Shown here: in pieces, positions 48,296-60,029 of the stretch
Layout: the number at the start of each line of letters is the position of its first letter
How positions within the stretch are numbered: position 1 is the first letter of the stretch
Notes under the pieces: generated by a model
Database searches by the model: none
What the model was told of the DNA's origin: nothing
Seen by the model: the letters and a program-made list of their open reading frames with translations, nothing else
Made by a program: the position numbers and the translations under genes
Source of the DNA: Talpa occidentalis
Taxonomy: Eukaryota > Chordata > Mammalia > Eulipotyphla > Talpidae
Direction of reading: 5' to 3'
Length of the DNA: 64,000 nt
Assembly (NCBI RefSeq): GCF_014898055.3
Contig: NW_023604295.1
Span: 136,182,676 to 136,246,675 of the forward strand

Positions 48296-48930
48296 AAATT
48301 ATATAAGGTGAAAAGTATCTTGATTCCTCAAAAAATTAAAGATTGAAATGATGAATATATAATCCTGCAATTCTACTTCTGAGAATACTGCCAAAGAAAT
48401 TGAAAACAACATCTCAAATAAACTTGTGCACTTGTGTTCACAGCAGTGCTAGCCACCATAGCCAAGAGGTGAAAGTAGCCTGTGTGTCCCTGGACATATA
48501 AATGGATAAGCAAATATATGGTATATATAGACAATATAATATCGTGCAACCTTAAAAAGGAAGTAAATTATGACACATATAACAGCAGGCATGAAACTTG
48601 AAACCATGAGGCTGAAATAAGCCAGTCACAAATAAAAACAAAGATTGTATTATAATCACTTTTATGAGGTGTCCAGAGAAGCTAAATTCATAGATACAAA
48701 AAGTAGAATGGTGCTTGTCAGGGACTGGAAAGCAGAGGGGAAACTAGGGAGCAGTTATTTAATAGGATAGAGTTTCAGAGCTTTTGCAAGATGGAAAAGT
48801 CCTGGAGACTGGGCTGACTGCACAAGAATACAACCAGACTTGCTACTGAACTGAAGACTTGAATATTATTAAGCTGGTGCATTTTATGTTACGTGCATTT
48901 TGCCAAAATGAAAACTTTTAAATGAAATTA
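48296..48930 (+). repeat. L1M-type ORF2 end and 3' UTR, plus strand
   Basis: 'ttcctcaaaaaattaaagattgaaa', 'cctgcaattctacttctgag', 'ggcatgaaacttgaaacc', 'agtagaatggtgcttgtcagggactgg', 'tgcaagatggaaaagtcctggaga', 'ttttatgttacgtgcattttgccaaaatg' follow L1MA/MB 3' order to its end. Confidence 0.9.
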
Positions 48931-48949
48931 GGAACACGCAACCCACATC

Positions 48950-51900
48950 TTAGTTCCTAGGGTTGAAACCTATTCCTGATGGACAGTGTCTGATAGGGAA
49001 TAGGAGGTGTTTAATCTCTGCAATGAAAATAGAGATAGCACAGGAATCATACAGGGCTGAGCATTTCTTCAACATTAGCATTTTGGCTCATAGTTTGACC
49101 TCTTGACAATCACTGGTCATCTGTAATAGAATTATCAGAATATGGACATTTTCTGCTGCTCGTGTGTCTATGAGAAAGTAGAATAACTGGAAAAGTTATG
49201 GTAATATGACTTCATGTGATCCATATTTATTCTCTATCAATGGTTTTCACTTTTGATAGTTCTTTTTATTATCAGTTTATCCTGGAACTTAATAAGAAAA
49301 ATCCTGTACTTTTTAGTTTATGATATGTATCCTTTCTGTAATCAGAGCATGGACAATCATTCTAAAATGTTAGAATGGTTCTCATCTCTTCTCTCCTAAT
49401 TGAAATGACTACCATACCAAAACAGCTTGCTTTTTAACACTTGCTACTGAGATTAGAAATTTCTGAGAGGGCAAATAGATTACAAAGGAGTTCTTTTTAA
49501 CATTAACAACAAATTGTATTAACAATAATTACAATCAATTTTTCAGGTAGAGTAGGGAGGCACAAAAAAAATCAAATCTACTACTTACTGAATATTTTTG
49601 AATGCTTTTCAGTCTTCCTTTGAACTAAAAGCAGTCCAACTTAAAGCAGATAGGGTAAGTGCTAAAAAAAAAAAAAAAAAACAGTAAAATCATAGATCTT
49701 CTACATTATTTCCAAAGACTACTACAGTTACTCAATTTTCCAAAAGAATTTTAACAGATATTCTGCCTTAATGTTCTCATAGAGAATTATCAGAGATTCT
49801 CAAAGGCTGTGAATGTTGTTCTTTTAGCTGTAGGTTCACCAAAGGGATCTTGGAGATTTATTAAATAGTTTTTTTAAGAAATGAAAAACAGGAAAGTTTA
49901 TGAACTTTTAAATTCTAGTTTTCTCCTTAATTTGGGGGGAAATGTTTCAGAAATATCTAAAAATTAGCAAACCAAAGTGAAAATTTTGAAGAAAAGTTCA
50001 TAAATAAAAATTTCGCCTAAATGCCCTGTGGGAACTTGGTATTAATAAATTCTTAATCATCTCTTGTTTTTAAGGAATATAGTATATATTGTCTACTGGA
50101 GGATTATTTTTTTTAACCATACTAGTTTTGTTCTCATACATTATGCAAACTTGTCTTCGTTTTCTTAAAATCTGGAGAATAGCAAAGATGATGATACTAG
50201 GATTATGTGACTTTTCTCCAGGTTAAAGGATTCTCTGTTTTTTTTAAATACTATGATTCAATTTATTTTCAGAACATCCTTTATGTTCTCTGGACTCAGA
50301 CTCTCAGGTCAGAGATACACTCATGAAATAAATTTTTAATTGATAACTTATATAATTTCAAATTACCTAAACAAATTCTGTAGTCTTTCAAAAGAATTTC
50401 ATATATAATGAAATAAATATAATATTATTGTTCAAAAGGCATATATAATAGACAAATTTAGTAAAAAGTGACCTATTATTAATAGTGTTTCATATATATT
50501 TATACATACACATGCACATGCACACGCAGTGTTAAAAAAATTGCCAGCAATAGCAAAAGGATCATTTCACATAAACCATACAACAACCCAATGTGGTATG
50601 CCTTATTATTTAATTTTTTAACTGCAAGAAATTAATATCATGTCAGTCTCTTTCCAGAACCATGATGCATTCTTAGTTTCAGTGTATCTTACAGTGTAAG
50701 ATGTACAATGTACATTATATCTTACATTTCCAGTAATCATAATGAATAGAAGATACATTCTTCTCTATCATTTTATTTTGGTTTATTTTTTTTTACACAT
50801 AATCCTGAGGTTTCAATCATTTTGAGCCATATTATTTTCAAGTAGAATAAAGATTTTTATAAAGTTATTGTCTTAGAAATTTATTTTCCTTTTTGGAGAC
50901 TGCAGATGCTTAATTATAATTTGATATTAATATAAGCTTCTTCCTTAGTAAGGAGAAATACTTTGGTGGATAAATGTTGAGTATTTTAATCTAGAAAGTC
51001 AACTAAGGTATTGTTATACTTGGTCATGTTATATAGATCGTTACTATTTCCTTTCTTGTGAAATAGTCCAACCCACTGTTGAGGAGAGTTATTTTGTAGG
51101 TGTATATTTAGCTGTATTCACTAGGCACCAAGGCAGCAAAGTGCCACTTGCCACAATGTCACTTTGAATGAGAGATACATCCACAATTTTTTACTGAGAG
51201 TGGATTTTTTTGACAAATGGGTGTAAAAATTACAAGTCGTGAAAGTGGAGAAGAAAAATTTGAAAATAGGTTTTACTCATTTGTGAGAAGGAAATTTTTC
51301 TCAGGCTCCCCAGAATTTCAAGATAGAATTTGCAAGAATGCAGAACTATAGATGATAATATCTGGCATAAGACCGACAGCATCAATAGATTTCACATCCC
51401 ATTCATTATCCACTATTTAAAATGGGGACACAAAGCTTTGAGACAGCTTCCATTTTGTTCTGTGGCGGCATTTCTACAGTCTTCAAAAAAAAAAAAAAAA
51501 TAAAAGGAAATTGGCAACAAGCCTGTCAACACTTGACTGATGAGTTCTTCTAATTCACAGTTGGTATAAAATGTTTTACCATAAACAGAGCTTTGCCTTT
51601 TCAAACACATTGCAAACAGCTGATACAATTTGCCATACTTTTTAGTACATCATTTAAAAAAAAAATCCATAACCTCAGTCTCTAAATGTAACCAGCATAT
51701 TCTCACTGTTTTTCCTGCTGTGGCCTACCAATTACAAACCACAAGTAACAAAAAAGTGTACCTCTGGAGCAGCCAATTCTCAGAACCATTCATTTTCTTT
51801 AATATTCCAGATTTATTCCAGGAATGGGCAAGACAAGAAGTAAGACATTTCATGTCACTGTAGGATAATATCATGTAATTCTAGGGTAATAAAGAATTCA

Positions 51901-52722
51901 TAAGTGATCCGATAGTGGAAAGTTCATTTACATTCTCTCCAGAGTTTTATCTCTTCAGATGTGACCTTGTATAATTAAATATATTTCAAATATCAAGAGA
52001 AACAGCAGCTAAGCAGACAATGGAATTCTTCATTCTAAGTTGAACTGAAATAAAGAGAAATTAAATTATATGAAGCAGTCAAAGTAATAAAAGATAAAAG
52101 GTTCCACAGAAATTCTTTCTATCTGATCTTATTCATTAGCATTTTATAGATGGACAATTATATCATGTGCTGTGTAGTTTTATTTTAAAACTGCCACTTT
52201 ATTTCATTACTACTTCCCCAAAAGGACTCAAATGAAGTATCCCAGAGACTCGTTTGTAAATGTTACTTTAATTCAGATAATTCATATATGCATTTTGACC
52301 CAACACAGGGAATTCACCATTTAAAATAAAATAGAATTTGAGGGGAAAAAAATCAATTCTCTGTACCATAATTAAAATTTTGATTAAATATATCAAGAAA
52401 GATGATTAAAACCATATCTAATATATTTCTTAAAAGAAAAACCTTTAAAGAAACACTAAGGGAATTATATCCAAATTAATTTTCATAATAATAGTAATTA
52501 TTTAAACACACCAATGTAATTTTATCATGATACTTTAACATTTGCATTCTCTTAATTTTCTATCTTCTTTAGAGGTTTATCTTTCTTCTCCATTCTTTGG
52601 TTACTTGAGATGTAAAGTGTGTTTTATTACAGTCAATCTAATTATAAGAATGAGAGTTGGTAATAAATTAACATTGAACAAAAAAAACTGTAGTCATTTA
52701 TAAAGCTATTTTCTTTGTTATA
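48950..52722. other. Unassigned, strongly AT-rich DNA
   Basis: The longest stretch (about 3.8 kb) without a recognised element. It holds homopolymers (A18 at 49664-49681, an A-run near 51485-51500) and TA/CA tracts near 50.49-50.53 kb. No gene is supported. Confidence 0.5.
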
Positions 52723-53007
52723 TTATTTAACTATTTTTTTAAGGTTTATTTATTTATTTATGCAAGCACTGGATACAGTCAGAAGTACAGAAGAGTGAGA
52801 GAATTCACCAGAGCCAGAGTGGGGAACAGAACAGGCAGCCAACAAAATACACTGCTGAGGGGAGCAGCGGGTACAGCAGGAGAGGTCTGCGTACCATGTG
52901 GGATCCTCGCTGGCGGCCGGGGATTGAACCCTTGCTGCAGAGGCTGTGGGCAGCTTTGCAGCACAGCGCTCAACTGCTGCACCACCAGGGTAGGCCCTTA
53001 TTTAACT
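52723..53007 (-). mobile_element. tRNA-derived SINE with TSD
   Basis: SINE at 52733-52997 with 10-bp TSD ttatttaact (52723-52732 and 52998-53007). Young-type body. Confidence 0.92.
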
Positions 53008-53014
53008 TTTTTTA

Positions 53015-53577
53015 ATAGTTAGAGTTTACTGCCTAATAAAAGTGAGGTTGCAAACCCAGGATGAAGTCCAACAGATTTTAGTCATGAGAACTGTTCCAGC
53101 AATTACAAATTTGACTTTAGCTAATAGAGATAGGAACAGTGAGTCATTGATGACAAAAATGCAATTATTCTTTTCTGGGTGGGGTGGGAGGGTAGCGCAG
53201 AGGACCTCTGGCTCCACCTATAGGCTTGGACCTTTCAAGTCCCTGAGTTCTCTTGACCTACAGCTATGAGGTTGCACTCTGTCCCCAGAAGGGTTTCATC
53301 ACCCCCCTGATTTCTAAAGAATATTCTGTGGAGATGCAAAGCTGAGTACCCAGTGTTTAAATCTATTTTATCTGACTCCTTGGTCATTAGCTGGGGGTTG
53401 AAAGGCCACTCCCCCAGGGATCACAGGCTCTGCAGCACCCAAGGCAGCAAAGTCCCATTCCGTCTCACCCCATTCCAGCCTCCAGTAGCCAGTAAGAGCC
53501 CAGGGGCAATCATGGTTCCTTCCCTCCCAGATCTCTGACTCCCCACTCTCAGCTCATCTTGAAAGGGCAACAGTTCC
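53015..53577. other. GC-richer unassigned DNA
   Basis: Contains 'cctctggctccacctataggcttgg' and CCCC-rich tracts. It may be an old LTR or a chance GC-rich patch. No gene recognised. Confidence 0.4.
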
Positions 53578-53656
53578 AGATACCAGTAAAATTATTTTTT
53601 TTTTTTTTTTTTTTAATAATAAATTTTATTGTTGTATTCCCCATACAATTGCAGCC

Positions 53657-53702
53657 CCCCCATTCTGACCCCAATCCCTCCCCTCCCGCCCCCACCCCCC
53701 TA
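53657..53702 (-). repeat. G-rich 3' UTR tract of the L1
   Basis: On the L1 sense strand there are several G-runs in a row (gggggg, ggggg, ggg, gggg, ggg) separated by single bases or short spacers, which is a G-quadruplex pattern. G-rich tracts are a known feature of mammalian L1 3' UTRs. Confidence 0.8.
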
Positions 53703-53789
53703 AAAGTGTCTCTGGTTCATAGTTTTTTGTTGATTTTGATTTTCACTTTCTTATAGTTATTCGTTTTCCTGGTCCCTTATTTAAGTTTT

Positions 53790-54656
53790 CTAGATTCCTG
53801 CTATGAGTGAGACCATCCGGTATTTTTCTTTTTCTTTTTGGCTTATTTCGCTGAGCATGATCCCTTCCAGCGCCATCCATGTTGCTGCAAATTGCATGTG
53901 TTTATCTTTTTTGAATGCTGAGTAATATTCCATGGTATATATGGACCACATCTTCTTGATCCAGTCATCTATTTTTGGGCATTTGGGTTGTTTCCAAAGC
54001 TTAGCTATTGTAAACAGTGCTGCTATAAACATAGGGGTGCAGGTGTTCTTTGGAATTGATGTTTCTGTGTCCTTTGGGTAAATACCTAGGAGTGGAATTG
54101 CTGGATCATATGGAAGCTCTATGTTTAGTAGGTCCAGAAATCTCCACACAGCTTTCCACAGTGGTTGGACCAGTTTGCACTCCCACCAACAGTGTAGAAG
54201 AGTTCCTTTTTCTCCACACCCTCGCCAGCATTTGTTGTTGCTAGTTTTTTTAATATGTGCCATTCTCACTGGTGTAAGATGGTATCTCATGGTAGTTTTG
54301 ATTTGCATTTCCCTGATGGCAAGTGATGTTGAACATTTTTTCATATGCCTGTTGGCCATTTGCATTTCCTCTTGAGAGAAGTTTCTTTTTAGCTCTTCTG
54401 CCCATTTTTTGACTGGATTATTTTCTTTGTTGTTGTTGAGTCTCATCAGCTCTTTGCAGATTTTTGTGATCAGTCCTTTATCATTAGTGTTGGGTGCAAA
54501 AATGTTCTCCCAGTTGGTGGGGTTTCTCTTTGTTTTTGTTATTGTCTCTTTTGCTGTGCAGAAGCTCTTTAATTTGATGTAGTCCCAGCTGTTTATCTTT
54601 GCCTTCACTATCACTGCTTTGGGTGATGTGTTTGTAAAGATGTCTTTGATGTGCAA
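53790..54656 (-). pseudogene. L1 ORF2 C-terminal fragment (288 codons open)
   Basis: The open frame encodes the last roughly 280 residues of L1 ORF2p, about a fifth of the usual ~1,275. Recognisable blocks from N to [57 protein letters not shown], the cysteine-rich [20 protein letters not shown] (C-x3-C...H-C-x3-C type), [54 protein letters not shown]. The endonuclease and reverse-transcriptase domains are absent. The apparent start ATG is simply the first Met after the inversion junction, not a true start. It is a dead-on-arrival copy without a promoter. Confidence 0.95.
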
Positions 54657-54919
54657 ATCACCTCAAAATGGATTAAAGAACTAGACATAAGACCTGAAAC
54701 CATAAAATATATAGAAGGAAATATAGGCGAGATACCAGTAAAATTAAAAAGAACAAGAAAACAACAAACACCTAAACAAAAACGTATTTAAGTTTTCTTA
54801 TTATAATAAATTAAATAGGTATGAAATAATATAGAAATTTTATCCTGTATGTAGCTAAATAATTTATTGCAAACCAAATATTCTTATTACTCTTACCTAG
54901 GTTTTAAAATAGGACATAT

Positions 54920-55260
54920 AACTTCTTCAATACCTCTTGACTACTCTTACTAATCAACCCTACTCTCCTTTCTTCATAACTCACCTACTAACCTGACATT
55001 TATGATAATAAATTTTTGTTTTTATTTATATCCTTATCAGCTAAGTATACATTGGCTCTCTGCATTTATATAAAAAGAAGTACATATTTTTGTTCATCAT
55101 TATGTTTGTAAGACCTATGCTATACTTTATTTCAGGCATTTTTACTGTTCTATAGTGTTCCATTTTAAATAAATCATAGTGTATTCATTCATGCTACTAC
55201 ATAGTAGTATTCTTAGACCTGAGAATATGGTTCTGATCTGGTGCTATGGTTTAAATCATA
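54920..55260 (-). repeat. Old L1 3' fragment, minus strand
   Basis: 'gttctatagtgttccattttaaataaatcatagtgtattcattc' follows L1 antisense 3' order. The likely continuation is at 57190. Confidence 0.5.
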
Positions 55261-55339
55261 CTGCCGTAGCTTTCCTCAAGCTGTGAAGAAACTATAGGAC
55301 CAAAACAAAATGACAGAGTATATCTTTTAACACTTTACT

Positions 55340-55500
55340 TGACAGGCAGAATCCTAATACGGCTCCTAATATTTCTCATCTCCCCCTACTGGATATGCCT
55401 GCGTAATCCTTGCCAGACCAAATATGATAGATTTTACTTCATTATTAGGTGATGGTATAACAGTTGACCATGAGATAGGAAGACTTGATGACATGGGAAA
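55340..55500 (+). repeat. LTR-like (MaLR-type) head fragment
   Basis: 'ggcagaatcctaatacggctcc', 'tgcctgcgtaatccttgcc' and 'gaccatgagataggaagac' resemble the start of the repeat better preserved at 56465-57060. Confidence 0.45.
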
Positions 55501-56464
55501 ATTTAGACTATTCAGGAGGGGAAAGATACGCAAATGCTAAGATTGATTCTGAAACTATGGCATAAAGAAAATGCAGAGGGTATACCTGTACCACCTTTTT
55601 CTAAACTTAAAAAAAAATCAAAAGATAAGAATGCTCAGTTATACAGACTGCTCTTTCAAGTGATCAAGGATTTATTCACAGATCTGGAGGCAGGAATTGG
55701 AGGACCTATTTTTAAAAGCTTAAGGGCCTGCTCAGTCAAATCAGTAGAAGCTAATGATAGAGAAGAGATTATGTTTAAAACATCTATAGCTATGACTTGG
55801 CTTAATGGAATGAAAATCAGTGAAATTCATGCTAAGTTCAGAAAGTTTTTGAGACTATTATTTCAGTGGAAACATTGACAAGCAGGGATTGAAAATGAAA
55901 AGTTCTAGCAAGAAGCAGGCTAATCACCCACTCAGCTGCAAACACATGCTAACTTTCATGGAAATAGCAGGATGACACAGAGGATGGAACCAAGAACCCA
56001 CAGTGAAGCAAAAAATCAGATGGCAGAGTTGAGAAGCAAAGTTATTTCCAGGCTTTGAAACTTAATCAAGGAACTATGGCTCAAGCTCACCAAGTCAGCA
56101 TTTAAAACTACTCTGAACCAATAAATTTAACTTACCATTTACCTTTTATTTTTACATTTTACCTTTTTGACTAGTCCAATCCCACCATTGTTTGTGGGAA
56201 TGTTGGGGGAATATGCCTATTTCTTTAGTTTTATATTTTCAAAGATGGAAAGTAATCATATCCCTGCAGTAATAGTTAAAAGGTTATGCCCAGGAACCTC
56301 ATCCATACCTGGTTTAGATAATTTAGAAAATGGGATTTTAAATAACTGAGTACCTGAGATTTTTGGACTTGAACTGATCCAGCAATGGGATAAATACTTT
56401 GGAAATAGTGTGAAATAGTAAATGTATTTAGCATTTGGGAGGTACATGTGTCTTTGGGAACCTG
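55500..56464. other. Unassigned DNA between LTR-like fragments
   Basis: Contains a 114-codon frame (55534-55878) without recognisable domain, start context or splice evidence. Confidence 0.45.
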
Positions 56465-57060
56465 AGGGCAGATTGGAGCAGAAAGAATTCTAAGACGCCG
56501 CCAGTACTTACCTGTCCTGTGTTGTATGTGTCCCCCAAAGCCCTGGGACTGTGAATATGACTTTTAATACTGAAACTAGTTTATGTTACCTGGCATAGCT
56601 GACCATAAAATTAGGAAATTAAACAGCTGGCCTGACCAATCACAGGAGCCCTTTAAAAGAAGAGTTTTCTCTGACTGGTTGCAGAAAGGAAGTACAGATT
56701 CAATCTTAAGAAGAATTTGAAACACCATTATTGGTTTAAAAATGGGGAGGGCCATGTGTTACTGGAGAAGGAGGCCTCTAGGAACCCGGGTCAGCTCCAT
56801 GGACAACCAGACAGGAAACAGAAGCTCAGCTCTATGACTGTGTGTAATTGAATTCTGCCAGCGACTAGTGAGTTTATAAGACTGTGATGCCCAGATGTGA
56901 AACATGGCCCCAGCGAATATCTTGATTTCAGCTCATTAAGATTCTGAGCAGAGAATTTAGCCACAGCATTCCAGACTTGTGACCTACATAGCTGTGGACT
57001 GTTACTTGAAGCTACCAATCTTGTAGTAATTTGTCCCATAGCAATGGAAAAACTAATACA
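56465..57060 (+). repeat. LTR-like (MaLR-type) relic
   Basis: 'agaattctaagacgccgccag', 'tggcctgaccaatcacaggagccctttaaaaga', 'ggcctctaggaacccgggtcagctcc', 'cttgatttcagctcattaagattctgagcagagaa', ending 'ttgtcccatagcaatggaaaaactaatacag'. The end matches MaLR-type termini. Old and non-coding. Confidence 0.6.
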
Positions 57061-57189
57061 GTTTGTTATCTTGATTTTAGCTTCTTAAATTTTAACTTTT
57101 AATTTGGGAGCGTGAAGACTATGTTGCCCCCATTTGTATTCCTGCCCTGGGAAACACACAAATGGTATGGGTCAGAACTATTACCAGTA

Positions 57190-57640
57190 ATGGATGTGTG
57201 GGTTGTTTCCAATAACAAATAATGCTGTTGAAATTCTTGTGCCTTGGTTCACGTGCATATGTTTGTTTGGTGTAATGGCTGAATCATAAAATAGGAGTAA
57301 GATGGAATATAATGTCAAATCAGTTTTTAAAGTATTTAAACCAATTTAAAGCTCAACAATAGTCTATCAGTGCTTATATTATTTTCTCTTTACCAATGCT
57401 TTTCTATTCTAACAATCCTAATCAGTGTATAGTGCTACAACATTGCAGTTTTAATTTACATTTCCATGATTGATTAGTAAGCCTAAGAGCTATTTCATAA
57501 GTTCATTGGCCATCTGCATATTCAGTTGTGCGAAGCCCCTTTTCACTCAAGTACCCATTTTTGAATTATTTATCTTTTTCTAATTGATTTTGTATATTCT
57601 GGATTCAAACATTTTGTAAGTCTGAAGTATTGTGATGATT
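57190..57640 (-). repeat. Old L1 ORF2 fragment, minus strand
   Basis: 'gtgtgggttgtttccaataac', 'ataatgctgttgaaattcttg', 'tacatttccatgattgattagtaa', 'ttcattggccatctgcata' are antisense L1 landmarks. Confidence 0.8.
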
Positions 57641-57649
57641 TCATGCCAT

Positions 57650-57960
57650 ATGTTAGTGAGTTCAGGCTACCATAACAAACAAAATACCAGATTCTGTAGC
57701 TAAAACAACTGAAATTTCTTTCTCATAGTTTCAAAGTCTGGAAGGAACCAGAGGAAGGTTCTGTTAGGGTTCAGTTTCTGGTGAGAGCTCTCTCCCTGAC
57801 GTAGAGACAGCCACATTCTCAACGTGTCCTCACATGGGATGTGAAGCATCCCATGCTTCAGAAGCAGGGATGTGTGGGTTAAGAAGCAGGGATGTGCATT
57901 TCAGAGGGCAGGGTAGGGTTAGATACAGCTCAGTCCATAGCAAACTATTTCTCTTTGCTC
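57650..57960 (-). repeat. MaLR-type LTR relic, minus strand
   Basis: 'caggctaccataacaaacaaaataccaga', 'aaacaactgaaatttctttctcatagtttcaaagtctgg' and 'cctcacatggg' are the antisense start of a MaLR-type LTR. A small internal tandem (aagcagggatgtg twice) occurs at 57863-57894. Confidence 0.65.
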
Positions 57961-58420
57961 TCTAACTTGTCTTCTTTAAAAAGAAATGATATTACCTAAT
58001 ATAATATACATGCAGAATATTATGCAATAAATAAAAAGAATATACTACTCCATGATTCAACATATAAGGAATTTTCTGGAAAGGTCAAGAAATAGGACTT
58101 TGTCAGCATCTTGGAAACTCACTCATAACTGCTTAAAATCTTTAACACTCTCCTCCCAGGACAACCTGAGTCCCATGGTAATTATATCCTTTATAGTTTC
58201 ATCACCTAGTACTAATACCTTTACTCTATAATTTAACTTTGCCATTTTAGATTTTTCTGTGATATTGTACAGATTCTAATCTGTGATTCCTTTTGCTCAT
58301 CTTGGGTTTGTGAGATTTATGCTTGTCTTTGAGTGGATGAACACCGTTTCCCTTGCTACCCAAGAGTAGAATTTCCTAATTACTATAATCTGGTAAGTTA
58401 TTTTGGGGGTCTTTGAAATA

Positions 58421-58720
58421 CTGTTACCATTAATTAATTTTTTTAAGATTTATTTATTTATTTTATACATGAACTGGGGTACAGTTCAGAAGCACTGGAG
58501 GGTGAGAGAATTCACTAGAGCCAGAGCAGGGAGCAGAACAGGCAGACAGAGCAAAGACACTGCTGAGGGGAGCAGCAGGTGAGGCAGGAGAGGTCTGCTG
58601 CACCATGTGGGGTTCTCCCTGGCTGGCGGGGAATCAAACCGGTGCTGCAGAGACTGCAGACAGCTTCGCAGTGCGGCGCTCAACCGCTGCGCCACTGGGG
58701 AGGCCCCTGTTACCATTAAT
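58421..58720 (-). mobile_element. tRNA-derived SINE, intermediate subtype, with TSD
   Basis: SINE at 58435-58706 with 14-bp TSD ctgttaccattaat (58421-58434 and 58707-58720). It sits inside the old L1 and shares head features with the copy at 9408. Confidence 0.93.
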
Positions 58721-59802
58721 TTATATGGAAACATTTTTAGTATTTCCAGACCCAAAAATTAAGCTACCACATCATGTAAAATAGGAACACCCTGCGATAA
58801 CAGAAAATCAGCACTTCATCCATTCTCATTCCTGCGTATCATCCCATTAGGAATTCGACAGTTTACTTGTTCTTCCTTCTGTTGATAGATATGTGTATAT
58901 TTCCCAGTTAAGGAACCGTGTGGATAGTGTTGTTATATAAGGTCTCTTGGTACACTCTTGCCCATATATCTGATGTATATTTTGCTATGTAGGATTGTAT
59001 TATATGTTCTAAATAGGAATCTTTGTTACTTATATATGGTATAAACATCTTCTCCCATTAAAGGAGACTTAGTACTCCTTTCATGGCATATTTTTGATAA
59101 AAACAGAAAGTTCTGAATTTCAAAGTGGTTAAATAACTATCTTTTCTTTGGCTAGTATATTATTTTATTTGTCCTGTTTAATTATCTTTACCTACCTTGA
59201 CATCAGGAAAATAATTTTGTGTGGCATGCTTTATAAGCTTTCTGGTTTTTGTCTTTCATATTTAGATTCACAATCTACCTTGATTAACATTTATATATGG
59301 TGAGTTAGGAAGGTAGAAATATAATTTTTCTGGAACCATTGCTCAAAAGGTTATTTTCCCTTACTCTCGAAATTACTTAAATCCGTTGTCTATTTCTAGA
59401 TTTTTATTCTATTTCATTGTTGTATTTACCTTTCTTTGTGTCAATAGCACACTGTTTCAATTGTCATGGTCTAGCAAGTCGTCATCTTTTGTATTTCATT
59501 CTCAAAGAGCATCTGAGCTATAAAGGAGCTATTTGCATTTCCACACAAATATTTCAGGGCCAGCTTTTCAAGCTCCACACACTTGTTTGGGGAAATGCAA
59601 CATCTTTACAGTATTGAATCTTCCAGTTGGCAAGCATAGTATTCCTCTCTGATTATATCTTCTTTTATTTTCAAATTTTGTGTGTACTTATACTTTTGCT
59701 AGATTTGAAGTTATTATAAATGGCGTGTTTTTTTTAATTTTTAATTATTTGTATCTGAAAAACAAACAGGCAATTTTTACATACTGAGCTTCTAATTAGC
59801 AT

Positions 59803-59825
59803 ATTACTAGCTAGAAGCTAGTAAT
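59803..59825. repeat. 10-bp perfect hairpin, 3-base loop
   Basis: attactagct, aga, agctagtaat inside the old L1. Confidence 0.9.
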
Positions 59826-60029
59826 GATTCTAAAAATTTATCTGTGGATTATTTGGGATTCTCTGGTTACATAATTGTGCTACCTATTGAAATTGTGTTT
59901 TAGTTCTTCCTTTCAAGTTCTTATATATTTCATTTATTTTTCTTAAATTATTGAACTACATTATGGCTCTAGTACAATGATGAATGGAAGCTTGTTGAGT
60001 AGACCTTGATGGTGTATTGTGTGAAAACT

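Larger units (their letters stand above)
53578..54746 (-). mobile_element. Young 5'-truncated L1 with 5' inversion and perfect TSD
   Basis: 17-bp perfect duplications agataccagtaaaatta lie at 53578-53594 and 54730-54746. Next to the left one is a T20 (53595-53614), the A-tail of a minus-strand L1, then a short 3' UTR and the C-terminal part of ORF2. From about 54660 to 54729 the sequence switches strand: 'cctcaaaatggattaaagaactagacataag' is L1 ORF2 on the plus strand from just upstream in the element. This is the twin-priming 5' inversion typical of L1 retrotransposition. An uninterrupted ORF2 remnant and exact TSDs point to a recent insertion. Confidence 0.95.
58150..60020 (-). repeat. Old L1 fragment, minus strand, interrupted by a SINE
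   Basis: Antisense L1 landmarks run through 'ccttttgctcatcttgggtttgtgag', 'ttctgttgatagata', 'aacatcttctcccattaaagg', 'atctttacctaccttgacatcagg', 'gtcaatagcacactgtttcaattgtcatgg', 'catctttacagtattgaatcttccag'. The longest old L1 in the window, very diverged, with no open frame. Confidence 0.75.

Noticed and set aside
55534..55878. 114-codon lysine-rich frame as a possible exon
   Set aside because: It sits between LTR-like fragments with no recognisable domain or clear splice sites.
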